In this document: one piece after another, positions 1-5,199 of the stretch
How the letters are laid out: each line of letters opens with the position of its first letter
Numbering within the stretch: position 1 is the first letter of the stretch
DNA from: JAYTXL01 sp043742955
GTDB taxonomy: Bacteria > Verrucomicrobiota > Verrucomicrobiia > Limisphaerales > JAYTXL01
Reading direction: 5' to 3'
NCBI GenBank assembly: GCA_043742955.1
Contig: JAYTXL010000251.1
Location: 1-14,043, forward strand
Length of the DNA stretch: 14,043 nucleotides
Translations under genes and position numbers: made by a program
The notes under the pieces: generated by a model
Told to the model about the DNA's origin: nothing
The model's input: only the letters and a program-made list of their open reading frames with translations
Database searches by the model: none

Positions 1-165
1 GCGCACGGTGAACTGTGTCGGCGTCTTGCCGATGTAGTCGTTGTTCACTTCCACGCGCATGTTCGGCGGATCGGACTCGATCTGGATCGTCCTGGTCAGT
101 GGTCCCGAGGCGCAGCCAGAAGCAAAGACGATGGCCAGCAGGGATGTGAGTGGCAGGAATTTCAT
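1..165 (-). CDS. PEGA-like lipoprotein, 3' end outside window
   Basis: The first 55 residues of a minus-strand gene are visible and the rest runs off the left edge. The protein begins with a lipoprotein signal peptide: M-K, a hydrophobic stretch, then a lipobox ending ASGC at residues 15-18, so the mature protein should be lipidated on Cys18. Residues about 25-55 (IQIESDPPNMRVEVNNDY, then IGKTP) fit a PEGA-type surface repeat, in which a short beta unit carries 'SxPxxxxVxVNxxxxGxTP'. The ATG at 163-165 is preceded on the minus strand by GGGAGAAAAGG, a good ribosome binding site about 7 nt upstream. The role is unknown; PEGA proteins are usually envelope or surface proteins. The transposon sits about 190 bp upstream and may have changed its promoter context. 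Confidence 0.8.
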   Translation of the reverse strand, partial: MKFLPLTSLLAIVFASGCASGPLTRTIQIESDPPNMRVEVNNDYIGKTPTQFTVR

Positions 166-348
166 CTAGAGCCTTTTCTCCCTGACAGGGCGTCTGTGGG
201 TTTTTTAACAGGAACGATGGAAAACTTTCACGCCGATGATTCCAGCGCCATTCCTATTCCGTGGCGTGGTCGTGGAACTTGCCGAGGCGACCAAACTCGC
301 GCGTATGCTCCCTATGGCCGCAGCGCACGGTAAGCAGCTGAACAGGGG

Positions 349-356
349 GAATCGCA
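349..356. repeat. Left target-site duplication of the transposon
   Basis: GAATCGCA lies directly outside the left inverted repeat, and the same 8 bases lie directly outside the right one at 4461-4468. The next base is G in both copies, so a 9-bp reading is possible but would make the ends asymmetric. Confidence 0.88.
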
Positions 357-394
357 GGTAGTGGTATAGTTTGAAACCTTGGAGTCCCGAATCC
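357..394 (+). repeat. Left terminal inverted repeat
   Basis: It starts GGTAGTGGTATAG and continues TTTGAAACCT. The first 23 bases are the exact reverse complement of 4438-4460. The next 15 match at 10 positions, ending in a shared GAATCC block. The inner end stops about 37 bp before the first cargo gene. Confidence 0.92.
362..370 (+). promoter_or_regulatory. Extended -10-like element inside the left TIR
   Basis: TGGTATAGT has the form of an extended -10 (TG, one base, then TATAGT) reading into the element toward the gene at 432. Because it is in the perfect part of the TIR, the mirror copy at 4447-4455 reads inward from the right end. Any -35 would lie in host DNA, so strength would depend on the insertion site. 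This is sequence resemblance only. Confidence 0.3.
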
Positions 395-431
395 GCTTCC
401 CTCGCTGGTTTATCCGTGGCAACGGTAGGTC

Positions 432-665
432 ATGCCTAAACGCTCAAGCAAGGATCTGAACCAGACGGCTCACAGCATCGTCGCTCAAGTCACGCGCCAG
501 TCCGAGGCCAAGCCGGAGAAGAATCCGGCGGCCGTGGCTTTAGGGCGGCTTGGGGGCTTGGTGGGTGGGAGGGCGCGCGCAGAAAAGCTTTCCAAGATGC
601 GGCGGGCTGAGATTGCTAGAAAAGCCGCGGAATCGCGTTGGGGCTCTAAATCGGTTAAGAAATAA
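432..665 (+). CDS. Small basic GG-rich protein (77 aa), first cargo gene
   Basis: This protein is rich in Lys, Arg and Ala. Its core at residues about 34-72 reads AVALGRLGGLVGGRARAEKL, then S, an EIARKAAESRW block, and a basic tail. That pattern (GRxGGxxGGxARAxxLxxxxRxxIAxKAAxxRW) recurs in small bacterial proteins loosely compared with KGG or histone-H1-like repeats and often found near mobile genes. The basic, low-complexity composition suggests nucleic-acid binding, which is inference. The start at 432 follows GGTAGG only 2 nt upstream, a poor ribosome site, and no better start is seen. It is separated by 90 bp of AT-rich DNA from the next gene and has the same direction. Function unknown. 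Confidence 0.6.
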   Translation: MPKRSSKDLNQTAHSIVAQVTRQSEAKPEKNPAAVALGRLGGLVGGRARAEKLSKMRRAEIARKAAESRWGSKSVKK

Positions 666-704
666 GTTGACTAGCACATAATAGTTAAAGACTCTGATTT
701 TAAC

Positions 705-739
705 TTAACTATGCAAACAGACTAGATTATTAACCTAGT
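705..739 (+). promoter_or_regulatory. Candidate promoter and operator for the 208-aa/HTH-peptidase unit
   Basis: In the AT-rich 90-bp gap, TTAACT (705-710) lies 17 bp from TATTAA (728-733), a plausible -35/-10 pair starting a short leader before the TTG start at 756. The -10 sits between the arms of an inverted repeat, ACTAG (721-725) and CTAGT (735-739). An XRE-family regulator such as the one encoded at 1363 commonly binds such a site to repress its own operon. Resemblance plus inference only. Confidence 0.35.
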
Positions 740-755
740 TCAAGAGGATTGGAAT

Positions 756-1382
756 TTGGAAAACCAAAAGGTTCTTAAATTCTGCAAAGAAGAGGCTGAG
801 AAGTCGGTAAGTGCCCGCTTGATGGATTACCCACCCACTCACCATCTCGCAAGCGTAAGGGGAAACATGCTTTGGGATCAGATGGATTATTTTCTGGAGC
901 GGGCGGCTCTGGGTGGTCTTTTCGCCAATATCACGCCCCATTGGGTCAAATACAAAGGTGCTGACATTCTCGAACTCCGGGGCAAGCGGACCAGTCTGAC
1001 AGCTAAACACGTCCTCACGCGAGATGAGGTGCTGCTGGATTCTCAGAATGGGTATCGCACGAACAACAAGATTCAAAACCAAGTAAACTTGGAGCTGTTC
1101 AAGGATTTTGATTCTGAGACAGACGAGGATGTCCTCCACGTTGTCTTGCAGCACGGTGGACGAGGTGAACGCTTCGCCCATTTGAAGGCTTATTTTGCCA
1201 ACTCGGTCCCTCTTTCGCTTTCAGGTGACATCATGCTCATTCCGGATCTGGAGAAGACCGAGGAATCCGAGACGGTGTCACAGCCATCGGTCACTTTGAA
1301 AGAGGCCGCCGCGCAAGAAAATCCAGAAGTCTCACGGCAAGTTTCAATGGAAGTCATAGAAGATGAGCACAGCCAGCCCTGA
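756..1382 (+). CDS. Unrecognised 208-aa protein, partner of the HTH-peptidase
   Basis: I do not recognise this family. The reading frame starts with TTG at 756, chosen because AAGAGGAT at 742-749 is a well-placed ribosome site 6-7 nt upstream. Residues 1-155 look like a mixed alpha/beta globular domain, with a conserved-looking H-W-V-K-Y...ELRGKR segment near residues 62-77 and a RTNNKIQNQVNLELF segment near 98-113. Residues about 165-208 are Glu/Ser/Gln-rich and probably disordered. No signal peptide or membrane segment is seen. Its last 20 nt overlap the start of the HTH/ImmA gene, so the two are almost certainly translated together. In many XRE-ImmA loci the overlapping partner is the target, antitoxin or substrate of the peptidase, so a toxin-antitoxin-like or regulatory pair is a reasonable guess but not shown by the sequence. 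Confidence 0.75.
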   Translation: MENQKVLKFCKEEAEKSVSARLMDYPPTHHLASVRGNMLWDQMDYFLERAALGGLFANITPHWVKYKGADILELRGKRTSLTAKHVLTRDEVLLDSQNGYRTNNKIQNQVNLELFKDFDSETDEDVLHVVLQHGGRGERFAHLKAYFANSVPLSLSGDIMLIPDLEKTEESETVSQPSVTLKEAAAQENPEVSRQVSMEVIEDEHSQP

Positions 1383-2496
1383 AAGAATCGCTCAGATTAG
1401 AGAGTTTGTTGGGTTTTCAAAAACAGATTTGGCTAAAGAACTAGATGTTTCCGTCGCTGCTGTCTCTCAGTGGGAAGATGGCAGCAAAAATCCGACGACG
1501 GAGAATCTGGTTTCCATCGCTCAAGCGTTAAGGGTGGATGTCAAACTGCTGATGAAACCTGTGCCGCCTGCAATTTTAACGCGGCGCGGCCCGACAATCT
1601 TTCGCGCTCAGTCTGCGGCCAAAACTGCCCTCATGAAGCGGCGGGCGAGACGCTTTGCGGAGATGGCATCGGAGCTGTTTATGATGCTTGAAAAGTGGGT
1701 CAGTTTTCCAAAAATCGAGCTACCTACTGCGACGCCGACCAATATAGAAAAAGCGGCGGATTCGTGCCGTAAAGCTTGGGGATTGGGCAATCTGCCAATT
1801 ACGAAACTTGGAGAACTGTTTGAATCGAAAGGCATCAGATTATGCTCGGCCGAGTTTGGCGACGACCGATGCGACGCCTACTCATGTATCATTGATGGCC
1901 GACCATTTGCTTTCCTGGGAACTGAAAAGCAGGACCGAGCAAGGGCACGGTTCGATGTTGCTCATGAGCTTGGCCACCTGCTCTTCCATCAGCATCTATC
2001 GGAGGAGGAAATCCTTAAAAATTCGGGCGAAATCGAGAATCAGGCCAATTTGTTTGCATCGGCATTTTTAATGCCCGCTGACACGTTTTCCAAGGATGTC
2101 ATAGATACAAGCCTGCTAGGCTTCAAAAGGTTGAAGCCAAAGTGGGGTGTTTCTATTCAGGCCATGATCTATCGCGCCAAAACGCTGAAGTTGATCTCGG
2201 AAGAAACTTTTGACCGCCATTTTAGGAATATCGGTGCCCGTGGATGGAGGAAAGCCACGGCGGAGCCATTGGATGAGACGATACCCTTGGTGAATAGATC
2301 GCTTGGGAGGTCAAGCTTGGAGCTGTTGGAAAAAAATTCTGTGCTGAATATCTGGGAGATTCTTTCGGATATGCCATTACCGAACGCCGTATTTCGGAGT
2401 GTCTTTGAGAGAGATTTACAATTCACGACCAGGAACAAGGTCGTGATGGCAAAGGGCTTTATTCGGACGAGGTTAGATCCAAACAACCTCAACTAG
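1363..2496 (+). CDS. XRE-family HTH and ImmA/IrrE zinc metallopeptidase fusion (377 aa)
   Basis: Residues about 7-62 form an XRE/Cro helix-turn-helix, including TDLAKELDVSVAAVSQWEDG and a second-half NLVSIAQALRV segment. A linker follows, then an ImmA/IrrE (COG2856-type) peptidase domain from about 130: FDVAHELGHLLFH places the zinc motif HELGH at 201-205, and ENQANLFASAFLMP at 225-238 is the family's second motif carrying the third ligand region. Residues about 290-377 are a C-terminal extension I do not recognise. Known members of this family cleave regulators (ImmA cuts the ICEBs1 repressor ImmR; IrrE/PprI cuts DdrO) and many sit in toxin-antitoxin-like pairs. Here the DNA-binding and peptidase parts are in one chain. 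The gene starts inside the end of the 208-aa gene, so it is probably coupled to it, and is likely autoregulated. It should act in the cytoplasm as cargo of the transposon. Confidence 0.92.
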   Translation: MSTASPERIAQIREFVGFSKTDLAKELDVSVAAVSQWEDGSKNPTTENLVSIAQALRVDVKLLMKPVPPAILTRRGPTIFRAQSAAKTALMKRRARRFAEMASELFMMLEKWVSFPKIELPTATPTNIEKAADSCRKAWGLGNLPITKLGELFESKGIRLCSAEFGDDRCDAYSCIIDGRPFAFLGTEKQDRARARFDVAHELGHLLFHQHLSEEEILKNSGEIENQANLFASAFLMPADTFSKDVIDTSLLGFKRLKPKWGVSIQAMIYRAKTLKLISEETFDRHFRNIGARGWRKATAEPLDETIPLVNRSLGRSSLELLEKNSVLNIWEILSDMPLPNAVFRSVFERDLQFTTRNKVVMAKGFIRTRLDPNNLN

Positions 2497-2529
2497 GAAC
2501 CGACAGATATAGCTTAACGAGAGCTTTCC

Positions 2530-2563
2530 ATCCCTTATGCTTGACCGGTCATGCATAAGGGAT
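2530..2563. promoter_or_regulatory. 34-nt near-perfect palindrome just upstream of the transposase
   Basis: ATCCCTTATGC (2530-2540) and GCATAAGGGAT (2553-2563) are exact reverse complements. The middle, TGACCGGTCA (2542-2551), is itself palindromic, leaving one T/T mismatch pair in 17. It ends 11 nt before the chosen ATG at 2575. The right arm carries the only ribosome-site-like bases (AAGGG), so in a read-through transcript they would be buried in the hairpin. A possible promoter, TTGACC (2541-2546) and TACATT (2563-2568) with 16 bp between, overlaps it and would start a transcript too short to form the hairpin. Shielding a transposase from outside transcription in this way is known for IS10 and IS50. 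An operator role is the alternative. Confidence 0.7.
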
Positions 2564-2574
2564 ACATTCACGTC

Positions 2575-3418
2575 ATGAACAAGCTGACGACTGACGAACG
2601 CACCAAGGTGGTTGCCTGTTTGGTGGAGGGGAACTCGCTGCGTGCCACGACCCGGATGACGGGAGTTCATCGCACGACGATCCAGAAGCTTCTCGTGGAG
2701 CTGGGTGCGGCCTGTTCGATCTATCAGGACAAGGTGTTCCGGGCTCTGAGCCTGAAGCGTATCCAATGCGACGAGATATGGAGCTTCGTCGGCTGCAAGC
2801 AGAAGAACGTCACCGAGGACAACAAGGAGAACGGCTGGGGCGACGTGTGGACGTGGACAGCGATTGACGCGGACACGAAGCTGGTTCCCTGCTGGTTCGT
2901 GGGCACCCGCGACGCCGGAGCGGCCTACCACTTCATCAGCGATCTACGGAGCCGGCTTGCGGACTCGGACGCAACTGACGACGGACGGCCACAAGGCCTA
3001 CGTGCAAGCGGTGGAGGACGCCTTCGGCAGCGAGATTGATTACGCGATGCTCATCAAAATCTATGGCAAGACACCGGAGGGCGGTGAAGTCCGCTACTCA
3101 CCGGCGCAGTGCATGGGCGCGAAGAAGACGGTCATCAGCGGCCAGCCGGAGTTCAAGCACGTCTCAACGAGTTTCGCGGAGCGGGCCAATCTGACGATGC
3201 GGATGTCGATGCGGAGGTTCACCCGGTTGACGAACGGATTTTCCAAGAAGCTTGAGAACCACGAGGCGGCCGTCGCCCTCCACTTCATGCACTACAACTT
3301 CTGCCGGATTCATCAGACCTTGCGGGCTACGCCGGCGATGGCCGCAGGAGTGTCATCTCACGTTTGGAGCTTGGAGGAGCTGATTGGTTTGTTGGAAATG
3401 CTTGAGACTGTTGCCTAA
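2575..3418 (+). pseudogene. IS1-family transposase, frameshifted
   Basis: Both halves match the single-ORF IS1-family DDE transposase: an N-terminal HTH (SLRATTRMTGVHRTTIQKLL), IQCDEIWSFVGCKQKNV with the first catalytic Asp at residue 66, then LTTDGHKAY with the second Asp (codon at 2984), and ERANLTMRMSMRRFTRLTNG near the C-terminus, which should hold the acidic third position. The start at 2575 (MNKL) matches the usual family start; an in-frame ATG at 2551 lies in the palindrome. The frame breaks between the two Asp motifs: removing T2965 restores DLRSRLADRTQLTTDG, so one extra base splits the protein. The shift needed is +1, not the -1 shift used by IS1 itself, and no slippery run is seen, so it looks inactivating. 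A sequencing error is possible. The stop overlaps the convergent 183-aa gene by 3 nt. Confidence 0.88.
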
Positions 3419-3966
3419 AGTTTTTCCTTCGCAGTCTCCAACGCGTTTCCAAAGTAGCTCATGCAGACGGTTTGATAAATGAGCGTGAACCCGTCCGCTG
3501 AGTCGGGATGGCGTTTGACCAGATAAATGAAATCCTCAAGCCAACTGTAAAAATTTCGTGCGGAGCGAAACGCTGAAATGGCATCAGCATCGTAACCTTC
3601 AGAGCAAATGGCTAGACCATGCATCACTGCAAAAAATTCGTTATCAACAGAAACTCTCGCAGCTTTCCCCTCAGCTTCAACAAGATAGATGGGCCTAGTT
3701 TTAGCTACTGCCGCCGTCATAAGGCCGGCAATTTTGTGCCGCTGTATGCGCCCTTGGATATTGTTTCTAGCTACGAATCCACGGCGATCAGTAAGATACC
3801 TTTCGATGGTTTCTGCGACTAGCGCATGATTCAACGCAGTGCCTGCCTGGAAATCCGAGAAAGCACCACCAAGCAGCGAATAACATCCCACCAAAGCTCC
3901 GATCCGCTTGTGTCGAATCTCATTTTCACGGGCATTTATCTCAAGGTTCTGTTTGTCTGGATCCAT
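3415..3966 (-). CDS. Unrecognised 183-aa cargo protein, convergent with the transposase
   Basis: No family is recognised. The N-terminus (to about residue 20) is charged. It is followed by IGALVGCYSLLGGAFSDFQA, a moderately hydrophobic helix, then ALNHALVAETIERYLTDRRG, a basic middle part and IYLVEAEGKAARVSVDNEFF. The C-terminal third is helical with aromatic residues. There is no clear signal peptide, so it is probably cytoplasmic or weakly membrane-associated. The ATG at 3966 is the first possible start after an in-frame TAA at 3982-3984, and there is no ribosome site directly before it. A strong AGGAGG lies about 25 nt upstream, in a short in-frame ORF (see 3982-4002). The stop codon lies within the transposase stop, so the two genes share their ends, supporting one integrated element. 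Confidence 0.6.
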   Translation of the reverse strand: MDPDKQNLEINARENEIRHKRIGALVGCYSLLGGAFSDFQAGTALNHALVAETIERYLTDRRGFVARNNIQGRIQRHKIAGLMTAAVAKTRPIYLVEAEGKAARVSVDNEFFAVMHGLAICSEGYDADAISAFRSARNFYSWLEDFIYLVKRHPDSADGFTLIYQTVCMSYFGNALETAKEKL

Positions 3967-3981
3967 TCGGCGGCCAAATTT

Positions 3982-4002
3982 TTAGGGAAAACTCCTCCTC
4001 AT
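3982..4002 (-). other. Six-codon upstream ORF containing the AGGAGG ahead of the 183-aa gene
   Basis: On the minus strand ATG-AGG-AGG-AGT-TTT-CCC-TAA precedes the 183-aa gene by 15 nt and is in the same frame. Either the true protein once began here (MRRSFP, stop, KFGRR, then MDPDKQ) and a nonsense mutation split it, or it is a leader peptide whose AGG-AGG codons also form a ribosome site. Neither is proven. Confidence 0.3.
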
Positions 4003-4010
4003 TCCACACC

Positions 4011-4036
4011 AAAAAGGAGTGTCTAGGCACTCCTTT
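4011..4036 (-). terminator. Intrinsic terminator after the 77-aa minus-strand gene
   Basis: Arms AAAGGAGTG (4013-4021) and CACTCCTTT (4028-4036) give a 9-bp stem with a 6-nt loop. Reading the minus strand, it is followed by a run of five T (A4011-A4015 on plus). It lies 21 bp past the stop of the 77-aa gene and before the 183-aa gene, so the two are probably separate transcripts. Confidence 0.65.
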
Positions 4037-4056
4037 GAAACTAACCAGGAACTTAA

Positions 4057-4290
4057 CTAGGCACGCGGCGATGGCATGCCTGCGATCAATAGTTTGAACG
4101 CGCTTAAGGTTCCACTGACCGTTGACTCGGTTGAGCAGTTAGGCCGTCCAGCTTGGATCTCTTCACGCAGTCCGGCGGTCTCTGCGATGATTTTGTCTGC
4201 GATGAGCGCAGACTTCTTAGCAATTTCAGCAACATCGGACTGCTGGTTAGTCACGTTCATTTTGAATTGTCGTTCGGTTATGGTGTTCAC
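4057..4290 (-). CDS. Small hypothetical cargo protein (77 aa, or 67 aa from an internal ATG)
   Basis: A minus-strand frame begins with GTG at 4290; an internal ATG at 4258-4260 would give 67 residues. Neither has a good ribosome site. Residues 15-50 are a likely amphipathic helix (QSDVAEIAKKSALIADKIIA, then ETAGLREEIQAG), and the C-terminal half is Ser/Thr- and hydrophobic-rich (TESTVSGTLSAFKLLIAG). No family is recognised. An intrinsic terminator lies just past its stop and a promoter-like TTGACA upstream, which supports its being real. It is the cargo gene nearest the right end of the transposon. Confidence 0.45.
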   Translation of the reverse strand: MNTITERQFKMNVTNQQSDVAEIAKKSALIADKIIAETAGLREEIQAGRPNCSTESTVSGTLSAFKLLIAGMPSPRA

Positions 4291-4334
4291 CCACTTGCTT
4301 GCTCAAATGAATCTCATAAGCTCAAGATTTTGAC

Positions 4335-4369
4335 GACACGTGTCAATAGTTCTCTAAAAAACTTGACAC
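4335..4369 (-). promoter_or_regulatory. Palindromic regulatory region before the 77-aa gene
   Basis: GACACGTGTC (4335-4344) is a perfect 10-bp palindrome and overlaps TTGACA on the minus strand (4341-4346). The heptamer GTGTCAA (4340-4346) recurs inverted as TTGACAC (4363-4369). The TTGACA could be a -35 for the 77-aa gene, but the -10 about 17 bp further is poor. The repeats resemble operator half-sites. Confidence 0.35.
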
Positions 4370-4422
4370 CTTTCACGACAATCTCAAAGGCGGATTGCCT
4401 CCTTTCTTAAGATTTGATTGTA

Positions 4423-4460
4423 GGATTCTGAATCCCGAGGTTTCAAACTATACCACTACC
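4423..4460 (-). repeat. Right terminal inverted repeat
   Basis: It is the reverse complement of the left repeat: 23 perfect bp at the outer end (4438-4460) and 10 of 15 bases further in. The minus strand reads GGTAGTGGTATAG from 4460 inward. Confidence 0.92.
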
Positions 4461-4468
4461 GAATCGCA
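4461..4468. repeat. Right target-site duplication of the transposon
   Basis: GAATCGCA, identical to 349-356, directly outside the right inverted repeat. From here to 4541 I see only the downstream flank of the membrane-protein gene, with no gene or clear terminator. Confidence 0.88.
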
Positions 4469-4541
4469 GCGCTGTTTTTCGATGGCTTACAGTTCCTGTT
4501 ACCCAGGAGGCGCGATGATGCTGAGAGCAGTGAACAGATGA

Positions 4542-4964
4542 TCATTGCTGCATCTGCGAAGCGACATAGAGGGAAGCGACATAGAGGGAAGCGACATGGA
4601 GGGAAGCGACATGGAGGGAAGCGGCATGGAGGGAAGCGGCATGGAGACCGCTGATCGCCAGATTGCACCAAAGCACTGGATTTCTCCGATCGGCGACGAA
4701 AAACAGCGTCAATAGCTTGTAAAGAATCTGAAGCGGGAAAAGAACCCGGATGATCGGGAGCCTGAGATTCACGCTGGCAATCGCGACAATGCTTGCCACG
4801 GCAATCGCCAGATACAGACAGGCAAGAATCCGCCGGGCAGGGGTGTCAGGTCCAAACACTTTGTCGAGTCCCGGAAGGGCACGATTCAGCGAAAAACCAA
4901 TCGCGGTCCCCATGTAGCCCGCGACAAGCACATTCACGATCAACGAAATTAGAATCACGAACAT
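4542..4964 (-). CDS. Small integral membrane protein with repeat-extended C-terminus (140 aa)
   Basis: From the ATG at 4964 the protein has about four hydrophobic segments: FVILISLIVNVLVAGYMG (2-19), a second segment around ILACLYLAIAVASIVAIAS (46-64), and LFPLQILYKLLTLFFVA (76-92) followed by the LWCNLAISGLHAAS stretch. A longer frame exists upstream but adds Arg-rich sequence with no membrane character, so 4964 is preferred. The GPDTPARRILACLYLAIA and FPLQILYKLLT stretches resemble an uncharacterised family of small bacterial membrane proteins. That family would be expected to end near 'LAISGLHAAS'; here the last about 30 residues are pentapeptide copies (LHAAS, LHVAS, LYVAS) encoded by a 15-bp tandem repeat. 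Function unknown. It lies about 80 bp from the right end of the transposon. Confidence 0.7.
   Translation of the reverse strand: MFVILISLIVNVLVAGYMGTAIGFSLNRALPGLDKVFGPDTPARRILACLYLAIAVASIVAIASVNLRLPIIRVLFPLQILYKLLTLFFVADRRNPVLWCNLAISGLHAASLHAASLHVASLHVASLYVASLYVASQMQQ
4561..4646. repeat. 15-bp tandem repeat, nearly six units
   Basis: Unit GCGACATAGAGGGAA. Two copies have ATA, two have ATG, and two have GGC-ATG, the last one cut after 11 bases. Variants occur as adjacent pairs, as expected from stepwise duplication. It lies in frame in the C-terminus of the membrane-protein gene. Confidence 0.93.
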
Positions 4965-5199
4965 GGTTAACCGTCCGTAGTTGATCTGCTTAATGACCCA
5001 AGCCCGGCGAAGGTGGTGACACCGTGGTTCGCGACGCGACCGTTTCCCTCGGGCAATCCAACTTGTGGCGGGCCCGGTGAGCCAACGCCCGCCGACTGCA
5101 ACCGCGATGGCCCGCACTCATTTGCTGAAGCTCCTGGGTTCGGCATCCCGGGTAACAGCGGCGAACTGGTGCTCATTGCATGAGCTGTCGAGGAACCCT

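Larger units (their letters stand above)
357..4460. mobile_element. IS1-family-like cargo transposon, 4.1 kb, with TIRs and 8-bp target duplication
   Basis: Both ends carry a 38-bp inverted repeat matching at 33 positions, the outer 23 bp perfectly, flanked by the direct repeat GAATCGCA. The termini read GGTAGTG, which fits the GGnnnTG ends known for the IS1 family, and the 8-bp duplication also fits that family. The only transposase inside (2575-3418) is IS1-like, and I found no separate inverted repeats close around it, so it most likely belongs to the whole element and is not a nested insertion. Cargo: a basic GG-rich protein, a 208-aa protein, an XRE-HTH/ImmA peptidase, and minus-strand genes of 183 and 77 aa. 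The interior is more AT-rich than the host flanks. From memory, the IS1 family includes unusually long members with passenger genes (ISMhu11-type); the exact subgroup is inference. The frameshift in the transposase suggests this copy cannot move by itself. Confidence 0.85.

Noticed and set aside
2551..2574. Transposase start at ATG 2551
   Set aside because: It lies inside the palindrome and adds eight residues not expected in the family; MNKL at 2575 is the usual start.
2955..2975. Programmed frameshifting in the transposase
   Set aside because: IS1 uses a -1 shift on an A-rich run; here a +1 shift is needed and no slippery sequence is seen.
2497..3440. A stand-alone IS1-like insertion with its own terminal repeats
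   Set aside because: I compared both flanks of the transposase and found only a weak, gapped similarity, with no direct repeat. The clear repeats lie at 357 and 4460.
734..4061. Recurring AACTAGG motif at 734-740 (inverted), 2491-2497 and 4055-4061
   Set aside because: Three copies of a 7-mer in 4 kb is only slightly above chance, and two of them coincide with stop codons.
4561..4646. CRISPR-like array
   Set aside because: Units are 15 bp with no spacers; it is a coding tandem repeat.
4456..4671. Cys/Pro repeat protein (CRFPP units) on the minus strand
   Set aside because: It is the other-frame reading of the 15-bp tandem repeat and runs into the transposon end.
4965..5199. Coding sequence or gene remnant between the two membrane proteins
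   Set aside because: Open frames exist on both strands because of high GC, but none has a start with a ribosome site or a recognisable family.
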